This document shows positions 42,632-52,463 of a stretch of 64,000 nt of DNA, piece after piece. The notes beneath the pieces are model-generated. The model did not search any database and had not been told where the DNA came from. It worked only from the letters and a program-made list of their open reading frames with translations. The position numbers and the translations under genes are program-made. This DNA is from Deltaproteobacteria bacterium (GTDB lineage Bacteria > Desulfobacterota > Desulfobulbia > Desulfobulbales > Desulfobulbaceae): contig JAJRQC010000167.1 of NCBI GenBank assembly GCA_024280455.1, positions 1 through 64,000 on the forward strand, written 5' to 3'. The number at the start of each line of letters is the position of its first letter. The stretch's first letter is position 1.

Positions 42632-43969
42632 TCATAGAGTTGTTCCCTGTTCACGCCAGATCAGGGGAAACCGCATGACAAGCCGACCACCCTCGCCGGA
42701 CTCCATGCTGTTTTCCACCTGAAGTTCACCCTGATGCTCCGCCAAAATATGCCGAACCAGGGCCAGTCCGGGCTGCCCGACCTGCAGCCTGCTCTCCGGA
42801 GGATGCCTGAGTTCATCCAGATCTTCTCTAGAAAACCCGGTTCCCTGGTCAACAACTGTTACTGTAGCATGCTTCTGATCGGAATCAACCCGGATTATTA
42901 TCCGTCCCCCTGCCGGGGTAACAGTTGCGGCATGACGAAACACATGAATCAGGGCGACTTTCAGCACCCTGCGGTTGGCATGGATGAAAACCGGTTGTTC
43001 TCCCAGCTCAAGAACCGGCTCAATCGCCCGTTTGCCCATGGTCGGGCAGGACTGGAGGGCATCCTGGACCAACAGAATCAGATCCTCCTGGACAAAGAGA
43101 TCTCGACGTTCATCGGCCATGGCATGAAACCGATGGACGATTTGATCAATACGTTCCGCCTGATCGGCAATCTGCTGGATTTTCCGGGCAGCTTTTTCAG
43201 GCAGCAGCCCTTTTCTGAGCAGCTGTCCGGCCAGTCCGCCGATAACCGTAGCCGGATTTCGCACCTGGTCGGCAATTTTCAGCGACATTTCAATGATTGT
43301 CCGCTCCTGAGCCAGGGCCTCAAGGTCGTTGCTGAGCTGGAGGAGTTCATTATTACTCTGGTCCAGCATCCGGTTCTGCTCGGTTTTTTCCTGGAGCAGC
43401 CGCAGGACCTCGTCGTGTTTGGCCCGCAGGTTTTCCATGTAGGATTCTTCGGTATCGGCAAAAAGATCCCGGCGAATGGCCTTGATCCGCGTAAGCAGGT
43501 TCTCAGTTCCGGGGAGACCCTCCAGGGAGCTCCTGCAACGGATGGTCAGGGGAACCGTGCCGACTCCGCCTTCGATTTCAACCTCCTCAAAAACCCGGTG
43601 CACCCCTGGAAAAGGCGGCCCTGAAACCAGATCTTTACCCCCGGCGCAGGAATCCTTTTTGCGCTCCTGTGTCCAGGCATCACAGGGGCCGCTTGAGTGA
43701 AAGGCAAACTCCAGGATAAGACCAGCCAGCTCTGCACCGGCAGCTGTGCGGAGAAACGAAAGGCTTATCTTGCCGCCGTGACAACAGGTTAAAAGAATTC
43801 TGGCCAGTTCGGAGGCTGCAGTGGCAAACCGGGCCACCTGCCTGCGGCCACAGCCGATGGAACAGGTCAGCAGCTTGACCTTTTTCCTGACCATGGGAAT
43901 ATCGGCAGGTTTCTGGATAACCAGGGTCAGAATATGATGGAGTTCTTTTACGTGTTCTGCCATTGCCAT
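42632..43969 (-). CDS. RsbT-like plus degenerate histidine-kinase protein
   Basis: 445 residues. The N-terminal 140 look like an anti-sigma-type ATPase (KKVKLLTCSIGCGRRQVARF, then ASELARILLTC). A coiled coil (about 175-240) leads to a kinase-like core, EMSLKIADQVRNPATVIGGL, in which the phosphoacceptor His of the H-box is Asp. A HATPase domain follows with DQGTGFSREDLDELRHP and GQPGLALVRHIL. It may signal by protein contacts rather than His phosphorylation. It overlaps the preceding gene by 22 bp. Confidence 0.65.
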   Translation of the reverse strand: MAMAEHVKELHHILTLVIQKPADIPMVRKKVKLLTCSIGCGRRQVARFATAASELARILLTCCHGGKISLSFLRTAAGAELAGLILEFAFHSSGPCDAWTQERKKDSCAGGKDLVSGPPFPGVHRVFEEVEIEGGVGTVPLTIRCRSSLEGLPGTENLLTRIKAIRRDLFADTEESYMENLRAKHDEVLRLLQEKTEQNRMLDQSNNELLQLSNDLEALAQERTIIEMSLKIADQVRNPATVIGGLAGQLLRKGLLPEKAARKIQQIADQAERIDQIVHRFHAMADERRDLFVQEDLILLVQDALQSCPTMGKRAIEPVLELGEQPVFIHANRRVLKVALIHVFRHAATVTPAGGRIIIRVDSDQKHATVTVVDQGTGFSREDLDELRHPPESRLQVGQPGLALVRHILAEHQGELQVENSMESGEGGRLVMRFPLIWREQGTTL

Positions 43970-45036
43970 ACACAGATCGAAACATCATCCTGATGTTGAC
44001 GGTTCATTGAAAAAGCCGAGTGCAGCACCAGGCTGCATTTCGGAAGTTGTCCATTTTTCGTATCAACGAGCAGTAACCGTTCCATTTCTTTGCGCTCAAA
44101 CGGCTGCAGCCCGTCCGAATGCACCAGACAGGACACATACTGCTCCACCGGATACCGGAACAGTTCTACACTGCCATGATATGGATCACCTAAGGGCTGC
44201 CAGCCGGCTTCAAGCACGAGTCTGCCGTCGACAACAAGCCCGATTCCGATATTACCCACTCCTGCACACTGCACTTCCCGCTGCATGCGGTCAAAACGGA
44301 TGATCTTGATTGATGCACCGGCTGTAAGGGCAAAGGACAACCGTTCAAGCAGCTGATCCGGGGGCCAGACCAGATCCATTTCCCGGAGTCTGACCCCGAC
44401 ATCACGGGTCATCTGGAAACCAGTGCCGAGCCCGGGACTGTCGACCAGGGCAACCCGGATAAAACGGTCATCACCATCGATAAAGAGCCCATCGCCACAG
44501 GGCATATTTTCCGTACGTCCGCTGACAATCCCGGCCAGATCAACCTGGTCGCCGGCAAGCATCTGCGGCGGCCGGTAATCAGGCCAGCTGACCGCAGTTA
44601 TTATTGTTCCGGGCTGCCACGTTTCCCGGCCCGGACACCTGTAGCGAATATTTTCTTCGTTTTGCGAACAGACGGAAAACCGATCGGCCAGGCGACGGAC
44701 CGAGGCCAGACCGCCCCCGAGACCGCTGGTCGACGGGCAGCCGGTTTTCTGGGCCAGCAAGCCATCGACATCTCCAAGCCCCGGGCCCTGGTCAACACTT
44801 GCAAGCATCAGACAGGGCACCTCCTGAATCCGCAGACTGGACACCCGGATAAGCCCATGCTCAGTTCGATGATCCAGATGGTTCTGGGCCAGCTCGGTTG
44901 CCATCAGACGGATTTCCGCCTGGCGCTGGGCCGGAAAGAGGCGCTCAGCCGCCATCTGCCCGGCAATCTGCCTGACCACCGCAACATCGGCCGGCGAGCA
45001 AACCATAATTTCCCGAAACAGGGCCCGCAACCTCAA
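43948..45036 (-). CDS. RsbT-RsbX-type fusion (ATPase plus PP2C-like phosphatase)
   Basis: 362 residues. The first 140 form a GHKL ATPase like switch kinase RsbT (MATELAQNHLDHRTEHG; DQGPGLGDVDGLL; STSGLGGGLASVRRL). The rest resembles SpoIIE/RsbX phosphatases, with IRVALVDSPGLGTGF at the first metal Asp and a final HQDDVSICVW. In stressosomes RsbT phosphorylates RsbS and RsbR, and RsbX reverses this; here both activities seem to be on one chain. It overlaps the STAS gene by 4 bp. Confidence 0.7.
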   Translation of the reverse strand: MRLRALFREIMVCSPADVAVVRQIAGQMAAERLFPAQRQAEIRLMATELAQNHLDHRTEHGLIRVSSLRIQEVPCLMLASVDQGPGLGDVDGLLAQKTGCPSTSGLGGGLASVRRLADRFSVCSQNEENIRYRCPGRETWQPGTIITAVSWPDYRPPQMLAGDQVDLAGIVSGRTENMPCGDGLFIDGDDRFIRVALVDSPGLGTGFQMTRDVGVRLREMDLVWPPDQLLERLSFALTAGASIKIIRFDRMQREVQCAGVGNIGIGLVVDGRLVLEAGWQPLGDPYHGSVELFRYPVEQYVSCLVHSDGLQPFERKEMERLLLVDTKNGQLPKCSLVLHSAFSMNRQHQDDVSICVWQWQNT

Positions 45037-45395
45037 CCCTCCCGCCGCCGGCCCTGGAGATGAAGCAGGGCCTGTTCCGCATCCAGGGCAAAGTTCAGGC
45101 CCGGCAGGGTAATATCGAAATCAAGCAGGGTCATGACCACCGGCACCGAGAGACCGGCCACCACCACCTCGGCCTGCAGGAGTTTCAACATGACTGCCAG
45201 CTCCTCCACCTTTTCGGCAAAATAGGAGTCCATCACCTCCAGATCCTGGAGATCGAGAATCACGCCGTCAATGCTGCCGTTGCTGACACGTTCACTGACC
45301 TGGTCCTGGAGCAGACGAATCGCACTGTCCTCAATGTCCTCCTCAATGGAGACCAGCAGCACCGAACCCAGAGAAAAGAGAGAAAAAGACCGCAT
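45033..45395 (-). CDS. RsbS-like STAS-domain protein
   Basis: 120-residue single STAS domain: GVILDLQDLEVMDSYFAEKV contains the Ser that RsbT-like kinases phosphorylate in RsbS, and EVVVAGLSVPVVMTLLDFD is the following strand-helix. It lies between an RsbR-like gene and the RsbT-like gene with 4-bp gaps or overlaps, the classical R-S-T order. Confidence 0.75.
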   Translation of the reverse strand: MRSFSLFSLGSVLLVSIEEDIEDSAIRLLQDQVSERVSNGSIDGVILDLQDLEVMDSYFAEKVEELAVMLKLLQAEVVVAGLSVPVVMTLLDFDITLPGLNFALDAEQALLHLQGRRREG

Positions 45396-45399
45396 GAAA

Positions 45400-46293
45400 T
45401 CAGTCAGGAAGCTTTTCAGAGGTCCCGGACTCGATCAGTCCGGACACCTTGCCGAGCCGGCTCTTCCGTTCTTCAAGCCGGGCAATGGCATACTGGAGGG
45501 CATCGGTCATCCGGCCGCGGAGGATAATATTTTCCAGGCTGACCCCGGATTCACTGATCACCCGGGCAATATGCGGGCCGACCCCGGTGAGCAGGGTTTC
45601 ACTGCCCATCAGCCGGGCTGCGGCCGCGGTCATCAGGATGTGGCGGGCCACCTCGGCATCGACAATCGGCACCCCGGTAATATCGATAATAATAAAGGCG
45701 GCCCTGCTCTGTTCAATCGCCTCCAGAACCCGTTCCATGGCGATATGGGCCCGGTGCGAGTCCAGGGTGCCGACAAGCGGCAGAGTCAGGACGCTTTCCC
45801 AGACCTCGATAACCGGAGTGGACAGTTCCAGGATTTCATCCTGCAGATGGCGGATATCCTCTTCCCGTTTTTTGAGCAGCTTCTCCTTCTGCTCCATGAT
45901 GATCCGGTCCGTTTCCAGCCGCTCGCTGATGTTGATAAAATGCTCGACACAGCCGATGATCTCGCCGGCGTGGTTTCGCAGGGGTCTGGAGGTATACTCA
46001 ATGGGGATCTCTACATCTCCGTAATGAAGAGTCGTCTCGCCATGACTTTCCGCGTTCCGGGAGGTTGCCTGCAGACAGGTGCAGGAATCGGTCTTGCACA
46101 TGGGGGTGTCAAAGATGTCATAACATTGCTGATCAAAACACTCGCCGCAGGTCTTGCCCACCATCTTGGCCCCGGCCTTGTTGATCATCAGGATATTATG
46201 TTCAAGATCGGTCACAAAGATGCCCGAGGTGATGGCGTTGATAATTTCCGAGAGAAAGCCTTCATCCTGATATACTTCGGCAAAATCTTCCAT
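45400..46293 (-). CDS. RsbR-like PAS-STAS stressosome sensor
   Basis: 297 residues. An N-terminal PAS domain (about 10-130) holds a striking Cys-rich loop (KTCGECFDQQCYDIFD, then MCKTDSCTCLQ). A linker helix follows, then a STAS domain with FIIIDITGVPIVDAEVARHI, where the Thr matches an RsbR phosphorylation site. The Cys loop could hold a metal or Fe-S cluster or act as a redox switch. First gene of the module. Confidence 0.75.
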   Translation of the reverse strand: MEDFAEVYQDEGFLSEIINAITSGIFVTDLEHNILMINKAGAKMVGKTCGECFDQQCYDIFDTPMCKTDSCTCLQATSRNAESHGETTLHYGDVEIPIEYTSRPLRNHAGEIIGCVEHFINISERLETDRIIMEQKEKLLKKREEDIRHLQDEILELSTPVIEVWESVLTLPLVGTLDSHRAHIAMERVLEAIEQSRAAFIIIDITGVPIVDAEVARHILMTAAAARLMGSETLLTGVGPHIARVISESGVSLENIILRGRMTDALQYAIARLEERKSRLGKVSGLIESGTSEKLPD

Positions 46294-46571
46294 GTTCTCC
46301 TCCTTTTCACTTCAACGTTCAGACCATAGCCGTCAGGCTAAGGCCAACTACTGCGCATACATTAGAAATTTTTCCGTAGCCTTCACCCAGGCGATAACCA
46401 GTTTTTTGTAGGGTGGGCACCGCCCACCAGCAGGAAGTGGGTTACAATAATCGCTGCTTCGCCGGAAGGTCGTTGCTACATATAGAGTGCAGCTGGATTC
46501 GGCAGCTTTTTTGGTGGGCTGTGCCCACCCTACTTTTTTGTATCAGCCAATGACAAATTTTCCCTTAGGGT
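46294..46571. other. Intergenic repeat region
   Basis: Filled by a MITE-like element (46325-46568) that ends 4 bp before the stop of the next minus-strand ORF. No gene is seen. Confidence 0.6.
46325..46568. repeat. MITE-like element, copy with truncated right end
   Basis: Left terminal repeat CATAGCCGTCAGGCTAAGG (46325-46343) differs at one base from the 11.6-kb copy. The right end stops after CCTTAG (46563-46568), so most of the right repeat is gone. The interior shares GTAGCCTTCACCCAGGCGAT and the inverted GGGTGGGCACCGCCCACC motif. Confidence 0.7.
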
Positions 46572-46823
46572 TCAGATTGCATCAACGGCCGCAAATTCCG
46601 GTTCGTGCAGGGGAATGATATAATCCGCCATGTCCCGGACCTTCAACATCATGTTGTAGGCCTCATAGCTGTTGATGTTGGTTCCCGGCGGAATGACCTC
46701 CATCTCCATGGCCCGGATCTGGATCGGGGGCTCAAAATTTTCCCGGATCACGCAAAACCCGGTAATGGCGGTCTTGCCTTTTTTGGTGCCGACAACAATG
46801 GGATGGATGGTGTAGGTGTTCAT
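46572..46823 (-). CDS. Small protein resembling an internally deleted MBL-fold lactonase
   Basis: 83 residues. The N-terminus MNTYTIHPIVVGTKKGKTA resembles the first strand of metallo-beta-lactamase-fold N-acyl homoserine lactonase-like proteins, and the end YNMMLKVRDMADYIIPLHEP resembles their C-terminal helix and PxHxP segment. The HxHxDH metal motif between is absent, so it cannot be a working hydrolase. It may be a deletion remnant or a recycled small protein. An AGGAATC site precedes the ATG. A MITE-like element abuts its stop. Confidence 0.45.
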   Translation of the reverse strand: MNTYTIHPIVVGTKKGKTAITGFCVIRENFEPPIQIRAMEMEVIPPGTNINSYEAYNMMLKVRDMADYIIPLHEPEFAAVDAI

Positions 46824-46859
46824 ACTGATTCCTCCGACACATTAAATAAGACATTAACA

Positions 46860-46906
46860 GGTTGCGTGGAGAAACGGACGGTTTCAGCCCGTTTTCCCAC
46901 GCAACC
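46860..46906 (-). terminator. Strong hairpin downstream of mutL
   Basis: An extended stem (GGTTGCGTGG with CCACGCAACC, prolonged by AAACGG/CCGTTT) lies 19 bp past the mutL stop. The T tract on the minus strand is weak (TGTTAATGTCTTATTT), so termination is likely but not textbook. Confidence 0.5.
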
Positions 46907-46924
46907 GTTTAAGTATCTTTTAAT

Positions 46925-48745
46925 TTACGTACGGTGAAACCATTTTTCAATCTCGACCCGGGAAAAAGTCTTGATCACCGGCCGCCCGTGCGGACAATGG
47001 GAAAAGACCTCGCTTTCCTCCATCTGCTGCAGGAGTTCGAGCATCTCCCTGGGCTGCAGACTGTTGCCCGCCTTGATCGCCGCCTTGCAGGCCATAGAGG
47101 CAAACAGGGCATCGACCGCAGCCGGAATCCCCTCGTCCTCACGCAGGGCGGAACCGCGCAGCCCATCCAGGGTCTCACAGAGAATATCCGCCGGAGCCAG
47201 AGAACTGACCAGTGCCGGTACCGCCTTGATCACATAGGTGGATTCGCCAAAATGGGCGACCTCCAGACCAAGCATGGAGAGCGTTTCCCCCTGCCTGTCT
47301 ACCAGTTCACAATGATCGGGACCGAGCTCGACGGTAACCGGAAACAACAGGTTCTGGGCCGGGACATTTCTACTCAGGTAGGCCTGGAGTAATTTCCCGT
47401 ACAGAATACGCTCATGGGCTGCATGTTGATCAATAACCAGCAGTTGCCCGTCTTTTTCACAGAGCAGGTACAGATCCAGCAACTGACCGATCAGGGAAAG
47501 TCCGGTCAGGTCCTTTTTCTGTTGTTCTTCCTCGGCTACGATCGGGGCTGGTGGAATTTCAAACGGTTCCGGCCGCGCTTCAGGCTCCCTGCTCTCAACC
47601 ACGGCAGCCCCGACAGGCTGCACCTGCGGCCTGGAATCCGACGAACCGAAGGGCATGGGACGCGGGCTAAACGAAGGCGTGTCAGCAGGAGGAACGGATC
47701 GCTGTTGCCCGCCGGGAGCAGGAGCTGCAAAAAGCTCGGTTCGCCTTAGTTCCTGATAGGCCTGCACGGCACGGCGTACGGTCCCGGATACAAACTGGTG
47801 AACATCCCTGGACCTGCGGAAACGAATCTCCCTCTTGGCCGGATGCACGTTGACATCAATATCTGCCGGCGAAAGCTCAAGTATGAGTACACCGGAAGGG
47901 CTGTACCCCTTCATCAGAAAGCCCTGCAGCCCCTCAATCACTCCGTGGCGAATCATCCGGTCCTGCACCGCCCGGCCGTTGACCAGCAGACGCAGGCGGG
48001 CGCTTGAGGCGGATACCGATTCCGGCAGCAGCAGGAAGCCGCTTAAGCCTGCACCATCGTCTCCGCCGCCCGTGCCCTCAAGCTCCAGGAGTTGGCCCTG
48101 ATAACGAAATACCGCCCGCATGCGGCCTTCAAGATCGGGAGCAGCGGGATAGTTCAGGCTCTGACGGCCATCGACCTGCAGGCTGAAGGCAACTTCAGGA
48201 TTGGCCAGGGCCTGATTTTTGATCACCTCTTCGATATGAAAAAATTCGGTCCGCCCGGACTTGAGAAATTTCTTGCGGGCCGGAATGTTACCAAACAGAT
48301 TTTTGACCTCAACAATGGTCCCCTTGGCGCACCCGTCCTCATGGACCGCGTGCAGGGTTCCGTAGCGGACCTCGACTCGGGTTCCGGTTGGACTCTCGGC
48401 AAGGCGGGAAAGGATGGTCAGACGGGAGACCGAAGCAATACTGGGAATGGCCTCACCCCGAAATCCGAGAGTGGCAATCGCCCCAAGCTGCATCTCCTCC
48501 TGGAGCTTGGAGGTCGCATGGCGCTCAAGACAGAGCAGAACATCATCCTCATCCATGCCCATGCCGTTGTCCATGACCCGGAGCAGACGGGTTCCGCCGC
48601 CCTCGACCTGGACCGCAATCCTGGTGGCACCGGCATCAAGGCTGTTTTCAAGCAGTTCCTTGACCACTGAGGCTGGACGCTCAACCACTTCGCCGGCGGC
48701 GATCTGGTTGGCCAGATGATCGGAGAGAATACGTATACGAGACAT
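46925..48745 (-). CDS. mutL: DNA mismatch repair protein MutL
   Basis: 606 residues. GHKL ATPase domain: IAAGEVVERPASVVKELLEN, DNGMGMDEDD and TLGFRGEAIPSIASV. The C-terminal domain has the endonuclease motif in an altered form: DQHAAHERILYG, where the last Glu of DQHA(x)2E(x)4E is Gly. ACKAAIKAGNSL and CPHGRP, the accompanying metal-site motifs, are present. It should link MutS recognition to strand removal; whether it nicks DNA is uncertain. A linker rich in Pro/Ser separates the domains. Confidence 0.9.
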   Translation of the reverse strand: MSRIRILSDHLANQIAAGEVVERPASVVKELLENSLDAGATRIAVQVEGGGTRLLRVMDNGMGMDEDDVLLCLERHATSKLQEEMQLGAIATLGFRGEAIPSIASVSRLTILSRLAESPTGTRVEVRYGTLHAVHEDGCAKGTIVEVKNLFGNIPARKKFLKSGRTEFFHIEEVIKNQALANPEVAFSLQVDGRQSLNYPAAPDLEGRMRAVFRYQGQLLELEGTGGGDDGAGLSGFLLLPESVSASSARLRLLVNGRAVQDRMIRHGVIEGLQGFLMKGYSPSGVLILELSPADIDVNVHPAKREIRFRRSRDVHQFVSGTVRRAVQAYQELRRTELFAAPAPGGQQRSVPPADTPSFSPRPMPFGSSDSRPQVQPVGAAVVESREPEARPEPFEIPPAPIVAEEEQQKKDLTGLSLIGQLLDLYLLCEKDGQLLVIDQHAAHERILYGKLLQAYLSRNVPAQNLLFPVTVELGPDHCELVDRQGETLSMLGLEVAHFGESTYVIKAVPALVSSLAPADILCETLDGLRGSALREDEGIPAAVDALFASMACKAAIKAGNSLQPREMLELLQQMEESEVFSHCPHGRPVIKTFSRVEIEKWFHRT

Positions 48746-48753
48746 GTTTTTTT

Positions 48754-48870
48754 AGTTTCGGGTTCCGGGTTCCGGGTTTCGGGTTCCGAGTTTTGAGTTC
48801 TGAGTTCCGGGTTTCGGGTTTCGGGTTCCCGATTCTGAGTTTGCGGTTTACAGTTCAGGGCTTACGGTTT
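48754..48870. repeat. Degenerate heptanucleotide repeat tract
   Basis: Units of the type GGGTTCC, GGGTTTC, GAGTTCT repeat with a 7-bp period between the divergent mutL and PBP genes. Spacer-length and dyad features of CRISPR are absent. Confidence 0.7.
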
Positions 48871-48930
48871 AAGCTGTTTTTCCTTAAAAAGATATACTCA
48901 TTTTTCAACATTTACTGCGTCTCCCCGATC

Positions 48931-50790
<1,860 letters not shown>

Positions 50791-50942
50791 GATCAAGCCT
50801 ATCTTCTGCCTGAACTATAACTGCAGCCATATCAACGAGGCCGCAACAACTCAGCAGATGCTGGCACTGGAGAAAAAGGCGGCGGTTCTCCTTGGTGAAC
50901 AGACCGCCCTTGAGTCACTGCTGCTGGAACTGTTGTAGTTCT

Positions 50943-51033
50943 GGCTTTGGGCTTTGGGCTTTGGGCTTTGGGCTTTGGGCTTTGGGCTTTGGGCTTTGGG
51001 CTTTGGGCTTTGGGCTTTGGGCTTTGGGCTTTG
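50943..51033. repeat. Perfect heptanucleotide tandem repeat (GGCTTTG)n
   Basis: About 13 consecutive copies of GGCTTTG, running directly into a GGTGGGCGGTGCCCACC palindrome at 51033-51053. It lies between the PBP gene and the terminator of the PhnD-like gene. Such a tract is prone to slippage and copy-number change. Confidence 0.85.
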
Positions 51034-51053
51034 GTGGGCGGTGCCCACCCTAC
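51033..51053. repeat. Solo copy of the MITE-interior palindrome
   Basis: GGTGGGCGGTGCCCACCCTA matches the interior hairpin motif of the MITE-like elements; a degenerate partner GGTGGCCACCGCCCACC follows near 51081-51098. Confidence 0.6.
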
Positions 51054-51112
51054 AAATTCTAGATAGCGATGACATTACCGGGTGGCCACCGCCCACCAAT
51101 ATTACCGACTGC

Positions 51113-51153
51113 AAAAAAAATCCTCCACTCTCAAGGAGCAGAGAGTGGAGGAT
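51113..51153 (-). terminator. Rho-independent terminator of the PhnD-like gene
   Basis: A perfect 13-bp stem (ATCCTCCACTCTC / GAGAGTGGAGGAT) with an 8-nt loop is followed on the minus strand by a run of eight T (complement of 51113-51120). It lies 22 bp after the stop codon. Confidence 0.9.
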
Positions 51154-51175
51154 CGCACCCTGTAGATATAACAAA

Positions 51176-52069
51176 TTACTTTGCGTACGCACCTACGGAC
51201 AGGGTCTTCTGCAATTCTTCAACCGGACCGTAGTCCAGCGGATCGGTCCAGCCCACGATCTTGGCGGCCTTGGCTGCCTTATCATCCTTGGGCAGGGCCT
51301 TTAATGCGGCCACAACCTGAGCTGCGAGACCGTCATCGGTAGCTGCAACCTTTGCCAGCGGCCATTCCGGATACAACTTGGTGGAGCAGACAAAGGGGAA
51401 GTCCGGGTAGTCTTTTTTTGCAATAACCTTAAAGTCTTCCATGGAAATGGCACCTGAGGCAACCATTCGCTCCAGGGTGTCGGTGCGCACGGTTCCCACC
51501 TCAACCTGCTCATTCTGGACCGCAAAGACCACGTTATCGTGCTTGCCGCCGAACTCCACCGCCGCAAAATCCTTGAACGGATCGATACCGGCATCGGTGA
51601 ACTCTTTATAGGCCATCTGCCAGCCGCCGAAAGATGATTTTTTTACGGCCATAAACTTTTTCCCCTTCACGTCGGCCAGAGAATTGACCTTGTCGTTATA
51701 GGAGGTAGTGAAGATCACGCCGCCGAATGATTTCAGGGCCTTGCCCTGACGGGAGTTGATCATGGTCAGGATCGGCACTGCCCCATATTTAACCTTGGCG
51801 GTCACAAACATGGAAGAGTTGACCAGAAAAAAATCAACCTCCCCGCCTTCAATTGCCGGAAAGACCTTATCAAAATCAAGCGGAACAATCTCAAAGGTCT
51901 TGCCTTCAACCTTACCGCTCAGATATTCACCGGTGGCCTTCCATTTTTTCAGGGCCTTGGCCGGGCCGTTTTTGGCCAGCACACCGATTTTTACCGCATC
52001 ACCGGCCTGACAAAGACCGGCAAATAAAAATAACCCCACCGCAACGATACAACCAACCTTCCTCAACAT
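51176..52069 (-). CDS. PhnD-like periplasmic substrate-binding protein
   Basis: About 297 residues. Signal peptide MLRKVGCIVAVGLFLFAGLCQA, then the phosphate/phosphonate-binding pattern: VKIGVLAKNGPAKALKKWKA, VDFFLVNSSMFVTAKVKYG and LADVKGKKFMAVKKSSFGGW. I chose ATG 52069 because GGGAGGCG lies six bases upstream and it begins the signal peptide. No ATPase or permease is adjacent, so it is an orphan binding protein like the one at 9634-10548, and may feed a sensor. It has its own terminator. Confidence 0.75.
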   Translation of the reverse strand: MLRKVGCIVAVGLFLFAGLCQAGDAVKIGVLAKNGPAKALKKWKATGEYLSGKVEGKTFEIVPLDFDKVFPAIEGGEVDFFLVNSSMFVTAKVKYGAVPILTMINSRQGKALKSFGGVIFTTSYNDKVNSLADVKGKKFMAVKKSSFGGWQMAYKEFTDAGIDPFKDFAAVEFGGKHDNVVFAVQNEQVEVGTVRTDTLERMVASGAISMEDFKVIAKKDYPDFPFVCSTKLYPEWPLAKVAATDDGLAAQVVAALKALPKDDKAAKAAKIVGWTDPLDYGPVEELQKTLSVGAYAK

Positions 52070-52463
52070 AAACGCCTCCCTTAAGACTAAAACACACTTG
52101 AGTAACTTTTCTACCTGAAACCATTGTCTCAAAGCAGAACCGCCCTGTCAAGCTACTCCATAGTTTTTCATAAAAATTATACTGACCTTAATCTCGATAG
52201 CTCTGGGGACCCATCTTGAAACAGTCTGTTTTTTGTTGGCAGTTCAGCAAATCAAGGGTAAGCAGAAATGGTAACCGTTCACCAAATAGCAACTAAGATT
52301 GATAAACCCATACTTGTAAGCGTTTACCAGATAAGCGCAGCGAAGCGGAGACTTCGATAGCTTGCCTATGTGAGGAGGCCTGATCGAACGAAGAGGGGGT
52401 GCTGGTGAACGCTTACCAGAAATGTACAAATTATATACTACAGAGTACCACCAGGAAAATGCT
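52070..52463. other. Intergenic region with three related palindromes
   Basis: Between the divergent PhnD-like and ogt genes lie three 16-bp palindromes of consensus TGGTRAvCGyTyACCA (see 52269-52418). No gene is seen. Confidence 0.55.
52269..52418. repeat. Three TGGTRAvCGyTyACCA palindromes
   Basis: TGGTAACCGTTCACCA (52269-52284), TTGTAAGCGTTTACCA (52314-52329) and TGGTGAACGCTTACCA (52403-52418). They look like operators for a dimeric regulator or the arms of a small hairpin element. Confidence 0.5.

Noticed and set aside
50943-51033. Possible CRISPR-like array
   Set aside because: The repeats are 7 bp with no spacers and no cas genes are near; it is a simple tandem repeat.
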